Below, in pieces: positions 43,172 to 52,331 of a stretch of 64,000 nucleotides of DNA. The translations under genes were made by a program, and so were the position numbers. Source of the stretch: an uncultured Piscinibacter sp. (GTDB taxonomy: Bacteria; Pseudomonadota; Gammaproteobacteria; Burkholderiales; Burkholderiaceae_C); assembly GCF_937952055.1 (NCBI RefSeq), contig NZ_CALFYO010000019.1, positions 496,001-560,000 on the forward strand, read 5' to 3'. How positions within the stretch are numbered: position 1 is the first letter of the stretch; every line of letters begins with the position of its first letter. The notes below the pieces were generated by a model. The model was not told the DNA's origin. It did no database searches and saw only the letters and a list, made by a program, of their open reading frames with translations.

Positions 43172-45556
43172 ATGAATCGATTCAACGTTCGCAAGGTGGC
43201 CGTGCTCGGCGCCGGCGTGATGGGCGCACAGATCGCCGCCCATCTGGTCAACGTCAAGGTGCCGGTGGTGCTGTTCGACCTCCCCGCCAAGGAAGGGCCG
43301 AAGAACGGCATCGTCACGAAGGCGGTCGAGGGGCTGAAGAAGCTCAAGCCCTCGCCGCTGGGCATCCCCGAGGACGCCGCGCTGATCGAGCAGGCGAACT
43401 ACGAGGAGCACCTCGACAGGCTGAAGGACTGCGACCTGATCATCGAGGCCATCGCCGAGCGCATGGACTGGAAGCTCGACCTCTACAAGCGCATCGCGCC
43501 GGCCATCGCGCCGCACGCGATCGTCGCCTCGAACACCTCGGGCCTGTCGATCACCAGGCTGAGCGAGGCGCTGCCGGAAGAGATCAAGCCGCGCTTCTGC
43601 GGCATCCACTTCTTCAACCCGCCGCGCTACATGTACCTCGTCGAGCTGATCCCGACGCCGACGACGCGGCCGGAGATCCTCGACCAGCTCGAGAGCTTCG
43701 TGACGAGTTCGGTCGGCAAGGGCGTGGTGCGCGCCAAGGACACGCCGAACTTCATCGCCAACCGCGTCGGCATCGCCGGCATGCTGGCCACCATCAAGGA
43801 GGCCGGGACCTTCGGCCTGAGTGTCGACGTCGTCGACGACCTGACCGGCAAGAAGCTCGGCCGGGCCAGCAGCGGCACCTTTCGCACCGCCGACGTGGTG
43901 GGCCTGGACACCATGGCGCACGTCATCAAGACGTTGCAGGACAACCTGAAGGACGACCCGTTCTTCGAGAGCTACGGCACGCCGCCGGTGCTCGCCAAGC
44001 TGATCGAGCAGGGTGCGCTGGGCCAGAAGAGCGGCGCAGGCTTCTACAAGAAGGCCGGCAAGGACATCCTGCGCCTCGACCCGGCCAAGGGCGAGTACGT
44101 GCCGGCCGGCGGCAAGGCCGAGCCGATCGTCGAGCGCATGCTGAAAAAGGCACCGGCCGAGCGCCTGAAGCTGCTGCGCGAATCGACCAACCCGCAGGCG
44201 CAGTTCCTCTGGGCCATCCTGCGCGACGGTTTCCACTATGCCGCGGTGCACCTGGCCGACATCGCAGAGTGCGCGCGCGACGTGGACTTCGCGATGCGCT
44301 GGGGCTTCGGCGTGCAGCAGGGCCCGTTCGAGCTGTGGCAGCAGGCCGGCTGGAAGCAGGTGGCCGAGTGGGTGAAGTCCGACATCGACGCCGGCAAGGC
44401 GCTGTCCAAGGCGCCGCTGCCGGCCTGGGTGTTCGATGGCCGCGACGGGGTGCACACCGCCGAAGGCTCGTGGAGCCCCAGTCAGGGCAAGTACATCCCG
44501 CGCCCGAGCCTGGCCGTGTACCAGCGCCAGCACTTCCCCGAGAACGTGGCGGGCTCCGGCGCCGCGGCGCCGCTGCAGTCGGGCACCGAAGTCTTCAGGA
44601 ACGACGAGGTGCGCGTCTGGACGCTGGACGGCGAGGTGCTGATCGCCAGCATCACCGCCAAGTTGCACCTCATCAGCCCGACCGTGGCCGAGGGCCTGCA
44701 GACCGCGCTGGAGAAGGCCGAAGCCGGCTACAAGGGCCTGGTGATCTGGTCGCCGGACGACGTGTTCTCCGCTGGTGCCAACCTCGAGGCGCTGATGCCC
44801 GTCTTCATGAAGAGCGGCGCCAAGGGCATCGCGCCGGAACTGAAGAAGTTCCAGGACTTCATGCTGCGCGTCCGCTACGCGCAGGTGCCGGTGGTGAGTG
44901 CCATCCGCGGCATCGCGCTGGGCGGCGGCTGCGAGCTGGCGGTGTACTCCAGCAAGCGCGTGGCGGCCATGGAGTCGTACATGGGCCTGGTCGAAGTGGG
45001 CGTGGGCCTGGTGCCCGGCGCCGGCGGGCTGACCTACATCGCGCGCCGCGCCGCCGAGATGGCCGCCGCGGGCAACGCCAACGCCGACGTCTTCAAGTTC
45101 GTCACCGACGGATTCACCAACGCGGCGATGGCCAAGGTCGGCACCAGCGCCATCGAGTCGCGCAAGCTCGGCTACCTGCTGTGGAGCGACGTGATCGTGC
45201 CGAACAAGGACGAGCTGCTCTACGTGGCCATCCAGCAGGCCAAGGCGATGGCCGACAGCGGCTACCGCGCGCCAGCGAAGTCGCTGTTCCCGGTGGCCGG
45301 CCGCAGCGGCATCGCCACCATCAAGGGCCAGCTGGCGAACATGCGCGACGGCGGCTTCATCAGCGCGCACGACTTCCACATCAGCGCGCTGATCGCCGAC
45401 GTGGTGTGCGGCGGCGAGGTCGAGGCCGGCTCGCTCGTGACCGAGGAGTACCTGATGTCGCTCGAGCGCAAGCACTTCTGCAGCCTGCTCGAGAACCCGA
45501 AGAGCCAGGAACGCATCATGGGCATGCTGCAGACCGGCAAGCCCGTCCGCAACTGA
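43172..45556 (+). CDS. 3-hydroxyacyl-CoA dehydrogenase/enoyl-CoA hydratase, FadN/FadB-like
   Basis: 794 residues. N-terminal NAD-binding dehydrogenase domain (AVLGAGVMGAQIAAHLV; ASNTSGLSI; IHFFNPPRYMYLVELI), two 3HCDH C-terminal domains (IANRVGIAGMLAT; GQKSGAGFYKKAG), then a C-terminal crotonase domain (FSAGANLEAL; IRGIALGGGCELAVYSSKR). The dehydrogenase-first order distinguishes it from E. coli FadB and matches FadN. It does the middle two steps of beta-oxidation, with thiolase immediately downstream. Confidence 0.95.
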   Translation: MNRFNVRKVAVLGAGVMGAQIAAHLVNVKVPVVLFDLPAKEGPKNGIVTKAVEGLKKLKPSPLGIPEDAALIEQANYEEHLDRLKDCDLIIEAIAERMDWKLDLYKRIAPAIAPHAIVASNTSGLSITRLSEALPEEIKPRFCGIHFFNPPRYMYLVELIPTPTTRPEILDQLESFVTSSVGKGVVRAKDTPNFIANRVGIAGMLATIKEAGTFGLSVDVVDDLTGKKLGRASSGTFRTADVVGLDTMAHVIKTLQDNLKDDPFFESYGTPPVLAKLIEQGALGQKSGAGFYKKAGKDILRLDPAKGEYVPAGGKAEPIVERMLKKAPAERLKLLRESTNPQAQFLWAILRDGFHYAAVHLADIAECARDVDFAMRWGFGVQQGPFELWQQAGWKQVAEWVKSDIDAGKALSKAPLPAWVFDGRDGVHTAEGSWSPSQGKYIPRPSLAVYQRQHFPENVAGSGAAAPLQSGTEVFRNDEVRVWTLDGEVLIASITAKLHLISPTVAEGLQTALEKAEAGYKGLVIWSPDDVFSAGANLEALMPVFMKSGAKGIAPELKKFQDFMLRVRYAQVPVVSAIRGIALGGGCELAVYSSKRVAAMESYMGLVEVGVGLVPGAGGLTYIARRAAEMAAAGNANADVFKFVTDGFTNAAMAKVGTSAIESRKLGYLLWSDVIVPNKDELLYVAIQQAKAMADSGYRAPAKSLFPVAGRSGIATIKGQLANMRDGGFISAHDFHISALIADVVCGGEVEAGSLVTEEYLMSLERKHFCSLLENPKSQERIMGMLQTGKPVRN

Positions 45557-45580
45557 TCCGGCAACGACACGGAGACTGAC

Positions 45581-46780
45581 ATGACCAAGCAAGTGCAAGA
45601 CGCCTACATCGTTGCCGCCACCCGCACGCCGATCGGCAAGTCGGGCCGGGGCTACTTCAAGAACACGCGGCCGGACGACCTGCTCGTCGCCGCGGTGCAG
45701 AACGCGCTGAAGCAGGTGCCGACGCTGGACCCGAAGGCGATCGAGGACGCGGTGATCGGCTGCTCCTTCCCCGAGGCCGAGCAGGGCATCAACATGGCAC
45801 GCGTGGCGATGGTGCTGGCCGGGCTGCCGAACACGGTGGGCGGCGTCACGGTGAACCGCTTCTGCGCCTCGGGCCTGACCGCGCTGCAGATGGCGGCGGA
45901 CCGCATCCGCGTCGGCGAGGCCGACGTGATGATCGCCGGCGGTGCCGAGTCGATGAGCATGGTGCCGATGGGCGGCAACAAGCCTTCGTTCAACCCGGCG
46001 ATCTTCGCCAAGGACGAGAACGTGGGCATCGCCTACGGCATGGGCCTGACCGCCGAGAAGGTGGCCAGCCAGTGGAAGGTGACGCGCGAGGCGCAGGACG
46101 CCTTCGCGCTGGCCTCTCACCAGAAGGCGCTGAAGGCGATGGCCGCCGGCGAGTTCGGCGACGAGATGACGCCGGTGGAGATCGTCGAGCGCTTCCCGAA
46201 CCTCGCCACCGGCGAAGTGAACGTCAAGACGCGCACCGTCAACCTCGACGAAGGCGCGCGCCCCGACACCTCGCTCGAGGGCCTGGCCAAGCTCAGGCCG
46301 GTGTTCGCCGCCAAGGGCAGCGTCACCGCCGGCAACAGCTCGCAGACCAGCGACGGCGCCGGTGCGCTGATCCTGGCCTCGGAGAAGGCCATCAAGCAGT
46401 ACGACCTCAAGCCGCTGGCGCGCTTCGTCAGCTTTGCCGCGCGCGGCGTGCCGCCGGAGATCATGGGCATCGGTCCGATCGAGGCCATCCCCGCGGCGCT
46501 GCGTTCGGCCGGCCTGAAGCTCGACGACCTCGGCTGGATCGAGCTGAACGAAGCCTTTGCGGCGCAGGCGCTGGCGGTGATCAACAGCGTCGGCCTCGAC
46601 CCGGCCAAGGTGAACCCGATGGGCGGTGCGATCGCGCTCGGCCACCCGCTGGGCGCCACCGGCGCCATCCGCGCCGCCACCGTCGTGCATGCGCTGCGCC
46701 GCCACAACCTCAAGTACGGCATGGTCACCATGTGCGTCGGCATGGGGCAGGGCGCGGCGGGCATCCTCGAGCGCGTCTGA
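45581..46780 (+). CDS. Acetyl-CoA C-acyltransferase (3-ketoacyl-CoA thiolase)
   Basis: 399 residues. Nucleophilic C95 in NRFCASGLTALQMA, active-site histidine in GGAIALGHPLGATG and second cysteine in MCVGMGQGAAG. It cleaves 3-ketoacyl-CoA to acetyl-CoA and a shortened acyl-CoA. It starts 24 bp after the multifunctional protein gene and ends before a strong hairpin. Confidence 0.95.
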   Translation: MTKQVQDAYIVAATRTPIGKSGRGYFKNTRPDDLLVAAVQNALKQVPTLDPKAIEDAVIGCSFPEAEQGINMARVAMVLAGLPNTVGGVTVNRFCASGLTALQMAADRIRVGEADVMIAGGAESMSMVPMGGNKPSFNPAIFAKDENVGIAYGMGLTAEKVASQWKVTREAQDAFALASHQKALKAMAAGEFGDEMTPVEIVERFPNLATGEVNVKTRTVNLDEGARPDTSLEGLAKLRPVFAAKGSVTAGNSSQTSDGAGALILASEKAIKQYDLKPLARFVSFAARGVPPEIMGIGPIEAIPAALRSAGLKLDDLGWIELNEAFAAQALAVINSVGLDPAKVNPMGGAIALGHPLGATGAIRAATVVHALRRHNLKYGMVTMCVGMGQGAAGILERV

Positions 46781-46793
46781 GTCGCAACCCAGG

Positions 46794-46815
46794 GAAGCCG
46801 CCAGCGGGCGGCTTC
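46794..46815 (+). terminator. Strong hairpin between thiolase and hydrolase genes
   Basis: GAAGCCGCC and GGCGGCTTC pair perfectly (9 bp) around AGCG, 13 bp after the thiolase stop. No long T-run follows. It may partly terminate the upstream transcript or stabilise its 3' end, lowering expression of the four downstream genes. Confidence 0.6.
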
Positions 46816-46836
46816 ACGTGTTCTGGAGCAGCCATC

Positions 46837-47718
46837 ATGAATGCGCACACGCTTGCTGCCGACGACGGCACGCCGCTGGCCGTTCGCTTCTTCGAACCCG
46901 CCGACGGCGAAGCGCGCCGCGGCGCGGTGGTGATCGGCGGCGCGATGGGCGTGCGCCAGGACTACTACCGTCCCTTCGCCGCCTGGCTGTCGGCACAGGG
47001 GTTCGTGGTCGCGACCTTCGACTACCGCGGCTCGGGCGACTCTCGCCCGGAGACGGGCTCGCTGCGCGGCTTTCGCGCCGACCTGTTCGACTGGGCGGCG
47101 GACACCGACACGGTGATCGAGGCGCTCGCCGCGCGCAGCGACGACCTGCCGCTCTACCTGGTCGGTCACAGCCTGGGTGCGCAGCTGCCGGGTCTGCTGC
47201 GGCACCGCGACCGCCTCGCCGGGCTGCTGTCGGTGGCCGCGGGCAGCGGCTACTGGCGCGACAACGCGCCGCAGCTGCGCCGCTACGTGCTGTACTTCTG
47301 GCACGTGCTGGTGCCGCTGGGCACGGCGCTGTTCGGCTACTTCCCGGGCCGGCGCATCGGCAAGGTCGGCGACCTGCCCAGGGGCGTGGTGCTGCAGTGG
47401 CGCAGGTGGTGCATGCACCCTCGCTATCACGTCGGTGCCGAGGGTGCGACGGTGCGCGAGCGTTTCGAGGCGGCGCGCTTCCCGGTGGTGGCGATCTCGA
47501 TCACCGACGACGAACTGATGACCGAGCGCGGCACGCGTGTGCTGGTGGACTGTTACGCCAATGCGCCTCGGCGCATCGAGCGCATCGCGCCGCACGAGGT
47601 GCAGGCCCGGCGCATCGGGCACTTCGGCTTCTTCCGCGAGCAGTTCCAGACGACACTGTGGCGGCGCAGCGCGCAACTGCTGCAAGGCTTCCAACACCTC
47701 CAGGAGACACGCGCATGA
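46837..47718 (+). CDS. Alpha/beta hydrolase
   Basis: 293 residues. Nucleophile elbow VGHSLGAQLPG, catalytic-histidine region RIGHFGFF, early FDYRGSGDSRPETGS loop. It resembles the serine-hydrolase family annotated as alpha/beta fold hydrolase/YheT-like; substrate could be an acyl ester or thioester. Ribosome-binding site GGAG. It overlaps the hydratase gene by four bases. Confidence 0.85.
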   Translation: MNAHTLAADDGTPLAVRFFEPADGEARRGAVVIGGAMGVRQDYYRPFAAWLSAQGFVVATFDYRGSGDSRPETGSLRGFRADLFDWAADTDTVIEALAARSDDLPLYLVGHSLGAQLPGLLRHRDRLAGLLSVAAGSGYWRDNAPQLRRYVLYFWHVLVPLGTALFGYFPGRRIGKVGDLPRGVVLQWRRWCMHPRYHVGAEGATVRERFEAARFPVVAISITDDELMTERGTRVLVDCYANAPRRIERIAPHEVQARRIGHFGFFREQFQTTLWRRSAQLLQGFQHLQETRA

Positions 47719-48491
47719 GCATCAAGACCGCCACGCTGAACGGCGTGGCCACCCTCGAGATCGCCCGCCCCGAGAAGAAGAATGCGCTGACCGTGGCGAT
47801 GTACCAGGCCATGGCCGATGCGCTGAACGCGGCGCAGGCCGACGGCGCCGTGCGCGCGGTGCTGATCACCGGCCAGCCAGGCATCTTCACCAGCGGCAAC
47901 GACATCGAGGATTTCATGAGCCGCTCGCCCGGACAGGGCAGCAACAACATGGACTCGCCGGTGTTCCGGTTCATGCGCGCGCTGCTCGGCATCGACAAGC
48001 CGGTGGTCGCCGCCGTCACCGGCGCGGCGATCGGCATCGGCACGACGATGCTGCTGCATTGCGACCTGGTCTACGTGTCGGACGAGGCGAGGCTGGCGAT
48101 GCCCTTCGTCAGCCTGGGCCTGGTGCCGGAGTTCGCCTCCAGCCTGGTCGTGCCGCGCCTGCTCGGCAACGTCAAGGCGGCCGAGAAGCTGCTGCTCGGT
48201 GATCCGTTCTCGCCGGAAGAGGCGGTCGACGCGCGCATCGCCAATGCCGTGCTGCCGGCCGGCGAGGTGGTCAACCATGCGCGCCGCGTGGCCGAGCGCT
48301 TCAACAGCCTGCCGCCCGGTGCGGTGCGCGAGACGAAGAAACTGCTGCGCCGCGCCAGCGCCGACGAGGTGCTGAAGACCATCGCCATCGAAGGCGAGCT
48401 GTTCGGTTCCCGGCTGCGCAGCCCCGAGGCGATGGAGGCCTTCCAGGCCTTCTTCCAGAAGCGCAAGCCGGACTTCTCCAAGTTCTCCTGA
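47715..48491 (+). CDS. Enoyl-CoA hydratase/isomerase
   Basis: 258 residues, crotonase fold: EIARPEKKNALTVAMYQAM, oxyanion-hole ITGQPGIFTSGNDIEDF and GAAIGIGTTMLLHCDLVYV. The acidic residue at the second catalytic position is present in FVSLGLVPE. Probable auxiliary hydratase or isomerase for beta-oxidation of unsaturated acyl chains. ATG overlaps the hydrolase gene. Confidence 0.92.
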   Translation: MSIKTATLNGVATLEIARPEKKNALTVAMYQAMADALNAAQADGAVRAVLITGQPGIFTSGNDIEDFMSRSPGQGSNNMDSPVFRFMRALLGIDKPVVAAVTGAAIGIGTTMLLHCDLVYVSDEARLAMPFVSLGLVPEFASSLVVPRLLGNVKAAEKLLLGDPFSPEEAVDARIANAVLPAGEVVNHARRVAERFNSLPPGAVRETKKLLRRASADEVLKTIAIEGELFGSRLRSPEAMEAFQAFFQKRKPDFSKFS

Positions 48492-48503
48492 CGACGCGGC
48501 GCC

Positions 48504-49232
48504 ATGTCGCTCGCGCTCAAGCTCGCCCTGGCACCGCTGCTGGTGGCGCAGGCGGTGGCGACGAGGCGGCGTGCCCCGCGGCTGCCCGAGGCCGACGGGC
48601 CGCGCGAGGGACGCCTGGGCGAGGGCGAGCGGCTGTCGCTGCTGATCGTCGGCGACTCCTCGGCGGCCGGTGTCGGCGTGGCCACGCAGGACGAGGCGCT
48701 GGCCGGGCACCTGGTGCGCGCGCTCGCGCAGCGCAGTTCGCGCCGGGTGCACTGGCAGCTGGTGGCTCGAAGCGGCATCACCACCGCGCAGGCGCTCGCA
48801 CTGCTGCGCGACGTGCGGCCGGCGCCGGCCGAGATCGCCATCGTGGTGCTCGGCGTCAACGACGTCATCGAGCAGGTGCCCTCGCACCGCGCCGTTCAGC
48901 AGCGTGCCGCACTGGCGGACTGGCTGCGCCATGCGGCCGGCGTGCGCCACGTGGTGTTCGCGCCGCTGCCGCCGGTGCACCGCTTTCCCTTGCTGCCGCA
49001 GCCGCTGCGCCACGTGATGGGCCGCGACGCCATGCGCCACGACGCGGCACTGGCCGGCTGGGCGGCCACGCGCGATGACGTCTCGCACGTGCCGATCGCG
49101 CTCGAGCTCGGGCCCGAGCACATGGCCGAAGACGGCTTCCATCCCGGCGAACCGGTCTACCGCGCCACGGGCGAGGCGCTGGCGCGCTTCATCGCCGATC
49201 GACTGATCCATCTGGAGGAGACGAACCCATGA
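48504..49232 (+). CDS. SGNH/GDSL-type hydrolase
   Basis: 242 residues. Block I LLIVGDSSAAGVG (catalytic serine), block III VLGVNDVIEQ and the catalytic Asp-x-x-His region DGFHPGEP. A short hydrophobic N-terminus (LALAPLLVAQAVA) may anchor or export it. Likely esterase or thioesterase. Its end overlaps the SDR gene by four bases. Confidence 0.88.
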   Translation: MSLALKLALAPLLVAQAVATRRRAPRLPEADGPREGRLGEGERLSLLIVGDSSAAGVGVATQDEALAGHLVRALAQRSSRRVHWQLVARSGITTAQALALLRDVRPAPAEIAIVVLGVNDVIEQVPSHRAVQQRAALADWLRHAAGVRHVVFAPLPPVHRFPLLPQPLRHVMGRDAMRHDAALAGWAATRDDVSHVPIALELGPEHMAEDGFHPGEPVYRATGEALARFIADRLIHLEETNP

Positions 49233-50059
49233 ACCTGCACGGCAAGACGCTCTTCATCACCGGCGCCTCGCGCGGCATCGGCCTGGCCATCGCGCTGCGC
49301 GCGGCACGCGACGGCGCGAACGTCGTCATCGCGGCGAAGACCGCCGAGACCAACCCCAAGCTGCCCGGCACCATCCACAGCGCCGCGGCCGAGATCGAGG
49401 CCAGCGGCGGCCGGGCGCTCGCGCTGCAGACCGACATCCGCGACGAGGCCAACGTGCTCGCCGCGGTGGAGCAGGCGGTGGCGCGCTTCGGCGGCATCGA
49501 CATCCTGGTCAACAACGCCAGCGCGATCAGCCTCACGCCCACCGACGCCACGCCGATGAAGCGCTTCGACCTGATGTTCGGCGTCAACGTGCGCGGCACC
49601 TATCTCTGCACCCAGGCCTGCCTGCCGCACCTGATCAAGTCTGCGCGGGACGGGCGCAACCCGCACGTGCTGAACATGTCGCCGCCCTTGTCGATGCGCG
49701 AGCACTGGTTCGCGCCGCATGTCGCCTACACGATGGCCAAGTACGGCATGAGCGAGTGCACGCTGGGCCATGCCGGCGAGTTCCGCAAGCACGGCATCGG
49801 CGTCAACAGCCTGTGGCCGCGCACCGCGATTGCCACCGCGGCGCTGCAGATGATCCCGGGCGTGGATGTCTCGAAGTGCCGCACGCCGGAGATCCTGGCC
49901 GACGCGGCCTGGCACGTCCTGACCAGCGACGCCAAGACCACCACCGGCAACTTCTTCATCGACGACGCGCTGCTGGTGCAGCACGGCGTCACCGACTTCG
50001 ACCGCTACAGCGTCACGCCGGGCAACCGCGACTTCATCCCCGACTTCTTCGTCGACTGA
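49229..50059 (+). CDS. Short-chain dehydrogenase (HSDL2-like)
   Basis: 276 residues. NADP-binding TGASRGIGLAIA, NNASAISLTPTDATPMKRFD and catalytic YTMAK. The KTAETNPKLPGTIHSAAAEIE segment marks the HSDL2-type class that is linked to fatty-acid metabolism. It lacks the C-terminal SCP2 domain of the animal protein. It ends exactly where the convergent flavin reductase gene ends, leaving no intergenic space. Confidence 0.92.
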   Translation: MNLHGKTLFITGASRGIGLAIALRAARDGANVVIAAKTAETNPKLPGTIHSAAAEIEASGGRALALQTDIRDEANVLAAVEQAVARFGGIDILVNNASAISLTPTDATPMKRFDLMFGVNVRGTYLCTQACLPHLIKSARDGRNPHVLNMSPPLSMREHWFAPHVAYTMAKYGMSECTLGHAGEFRKHGIGVNSLWPRTAIATAALQMIPGVDVSKCRTPEILADAAWHVLTSDAKTTTGNFFIDDALLVQHGVTDFDRYSVTPGNRDFIPDFFVD

Positions 50060-50653
50060 TCAGCCACCCGGACTGCGAGCCTGCACCGTCTCGCCAGCCA
50101 CGAAGAAGGCGCCGCCGGACTGGTGGTGCAGCGTGCGCAGTTCGGCCGGCGAGTCGGGCCGCCAGCGGCCGTTCGCGAAGACGCGCTCGTCGGCCTGCGC
50201 CGCGAGCACTTCGGCGACGAACAGGTCGTAGGCCTGCTGGTGGTGAGGCTCGACGATCACGCGGCATTCCAGCCAGGCCACGCAGCCTTCCACCAGCGGG
50301 GTGTCGATGCGCTGGGCGGGAAAGCTCGCCAGGCCACAGTCGGCCAGCTTGTCGGCACGCGCCGCGCCCGACAGGGTGCCGGCGGCAAAGGTGGCGTCGG
50401 CCAGTGCACGGCAGGGCACGCTGAGCGCGAAGTGGCCGCTGGCCTCGATCAACGTCCGCGTGAAGGTGTTCCTGTCGATCACCACCGTCACCTTCGGCGG
50501 GTCGAAGTCCAGCGGCATGGCCCAGGCGGCGGCCATCACGTTGCGGCGTCCGCCCTGCGCGGCGCTGACCAGCACGGTGGGGCCGTGGTTGAGCAGGCGG
50601 TAGGCCTGCGGGAGGGGCACCTCGCGGCGGTGGGCGGAAGTGGTGAAGCTCAT
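50060..50653 (-). CDS. Flavin reductase-like protein (FMN-binding split barrel)
   Basis: 197 residues. YRLLNHGPTVLVSAAQGGRRNVMAAAW and FTRTLIEASGHFALSVPC are typical of the flavin_reduct/DIM6-NTAB family. Last gene of the minus-strand RLP operon; its ATG overlaps the stop of the hydrolase upstream. Its role in the pathway is not obvious; it might supply reduced flavin or bind a flavin as an oxidoreductase. Confidence 0.88.
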   Translation of the reverse strand: MSFTTSAHRREVPLPQAYRLLNHGPTVLVSAAQGGRRNVMAAAWAMPLDFDPPKVTVVIDRNTFTRTLIEASGHFALSVPCRALADATFAAGTLSGAARADKLADCGLASFPAQRIDTPLVEGCVAWLECRVIVEPHHQQAYDLFVAEVLAAQADERVFANGRWRPDSPAELRTLHHQSGGAFFVAGETVQARSPGG

Positions 50654-51549
50654 GCGCCGGATTGTGGGCGCTGCGCGAGGCCGTCGAAGAAGGCAGCGAT
50701 CGCCTCGGCGGCCACGTCGGGCGCCTCGAGATGCACGAAGTGGCCGGCATCGGGCTGCATCTCGAACTGCAGGTCGCTGAAGAACTCGGGCAGCCGGTCG
50801 GTCCACGACCCCTTCAGCACCGGGTCGTGCGCACCCCACAGCACACGCGTCGGCGTGGCGATGGGCGGCGGCGGCGTGCTGCGGCCTTCGATCACCACCA
50901 TGCGCGCCGCGTGGATGCTGCGATACCAGTTGAATCCGCCCTGCAGGTTGCCGGGCTGCATGAAGTTGTCGACCCAGGTCTCCAGTTCCGGCGCGATCCA
51001 GTCCTGCCGGTGCGACCAGTGGGCGAGGAAGTTGCGCAGGTAGATCCGGCAGGCCTCGCGCGAGGACCCCACCAGCTCGGCGGCCCAGGTCTGCTGGTGG
51101 AAGAACTGGTACCAGGTCTCGAGCAGGTGGCCGGGTTCCACCCAGCGCGTGCCGATGCCCGGGTAGGCGCAGTTGAAGAAGAACAGCCCGTTGATGCGCT
51201 CCGGGGCGCGCCGAGCGATGGTCTGTGCGACGAAGGAACCGACGTCGTGCGCGACCAGGCCGAAGCGCTGCAACCCCAGCGCGTCGGCCAGCGCCAGCGT
51301 GTCGGCGGCGAGCTGCTCGGGCGTGGCGTCGCGCGAGGGCATGAGCGAGGTCTTGGCCGAGTCGCCGAAGCCGCGGAAGTCCGGCGCCGTCAGCGCGTAG
51401 CGGCCGGCCAGGCGCGCCATCACCGGCCGCCAGGCATGCGACCACTCGGGCCAGCCGTGCAGCAGCACCAGCGGCATGCCGCTGCCGGCCTGCAGGCAGT
51501 GCAGTCGCAGGCCGTTGGCGTCGACGAAGCGGGAGTCGATGGCTGTCAT
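50650..51549 (-). CDS. Epoxide hydrolase/haloacid dehalogenase-like alpha/beta hydrolase
   Basis: 299 residues. The oxyanion motif HGWPEW (31-36), an aspartate nucleophile D102 in VAHDVGSFVAQT and the histidine in DAGHFVHLEAP indicate an Asp-nucleophile enzyme of the epoxide hydrolase/dehalogenase class, not a serine esterase. A shortened relative lies 4.5 kb upstream in the same operon (56003-56233). It follows the SDR gene by 11 bp. Confidence 0.9.
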   Translation of the reverse strand: MTAIDSRFVDANGLRLHCLQAGSGMPLVLLHGWPEWSHAWRPVMARLAGRYALTAPDFRGFGDSAKTSLMPSRDATPEQLAADTLALADALGLQRFGLVAHDVGSFVAQTIARRAPERINGLFFFNCAYPGIGTRWVEPGHLLETWYQFFHQQTWAAELVGSSREACRIYLRNFLAHWSHRQDWIAPELETWVDNFMQPGNLQGGFNWYRSIHAARMVVIEGRSTPPPPIATPTRVLWGAHDPVLKGSWTDRLPEFFSDLQFEMQPDAGHFVHLEAPDVAAEAIAAFFDGLAQRPQSGA

Positions 51550-51560
51550 GTGGTGTCCTC

Positions 51561-52331
51561 TCACAGGCCGCGCGCGCCGGAGGCCAGGAAGCCGCCATCC
51601 ACCGGCAGCACGGTGCCCGAGATGTAGGCCGCGTCCTCCGAGGCGAGGTAGATCACCGCGGAGGCGATCTCGCCGGTGCTGCCGTAGCGGGCCATCGGGA
51701 TGGCGCGCGAGTACTCCTGGCGGAACTGCTCGGTGTGCAGCGTGCGCGTCATCGGCGTGTCCACCGGCCCCGGCGCCACCGCATTGGCGGTGATGCCGTG
51801 CTCGGCCAGCTCGACGGCCATCTGCCGCGTGAGTGCGATCACCGCGCCCTTCGAGGTGCCGTAGGCGGTGCGCCCACTGCCCACCGCGCGCAGGCCGGCC
51901 ACCGAGGCGATGTTGACGATGCGGCCCCAGCGCCGGCGCAGCATCAGCCGCGCCGCATGCTGCGAACACAGCAGCGTGCCGGTGACGTTGACCGCCATCG
52001 TGGCGATGAAGTTGTCGAGCGGGAAGTCGAGGAAGGGGAAGACCTTGGCGATGCCGGCGCAGTTGACCAGCACGTCGCAGCGGCCGTGCGTCTCGTCCAC
52101 CTGAGCGAAGGCGCGCGCCACCGAAGCGGCGTCGGCCACGTCCACCGGCAGCGCGCGGGCGTCGGCGCCGCCCTCGCGCAAGGCCCGGGCGGTGGCCTCG
52201 GCGGCGGCGACGTCGCGGTCGGCCACCCAAAGCGCGTCGCCGCCGGCGGCGAGCCGGTGGCAGACCTCGGCGCCGATGCCCATCGCGCCGCCGGTGACGA
52301 CGGCGACGCGCGAAGCGGAAGAAGGGGTCAT
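51561..52331 (-). CDS. Short-chain dehydrogenase of the RLP operon
   Basis: 256 residues. VTGGAMGIGAEV cofactor motif, NCAGI, NIASVAGLRA and catalytic YGTSK; it ends in a PVDGGFLASG tail. The aspartate ending the second strand (ADRD) favours NAD(H). Its ATG overlaps the stop of the DUF1537 kinase by four bases, so it is co-translated with it. A plausible role is oxidising a hydroxy-acid to the 3-oxo acid that the kinase phosphorylates (inference). Confidence 0.93.
   Translation of the reverse strand: MTPSSASRVAVVTGGAMGIGAEVCHRLAAGGDALWVADRDVAAAEATARALREGGADARALPVDVADAASVARAFAQVDETHGRCDVLVNCAGIAKVFPFLDFPLDNFIATMAVNVTGTLLCSQHAARLMLRRRWGRIVNIASVAGLRAVGSGRTAYGTSKGAVIALTRQMAVELAEHGITANAVAPGPVDTPMTRTLHTEQFRQEYSRAIPMARYGSTGEIASAVIYLASEDAAYISGTVLPVDGGFLASGARGL

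Noticed and set aside
43118..46705. 1195-codon open frame on the minus strand
   Set aside because: It is antisense to the clear hydroxyacyl-CoA dehydrogenase and thiolase genes; its product is a low-complexity Arg/Ala/Gly/His-rich sequence, as expected from high third-position GC.
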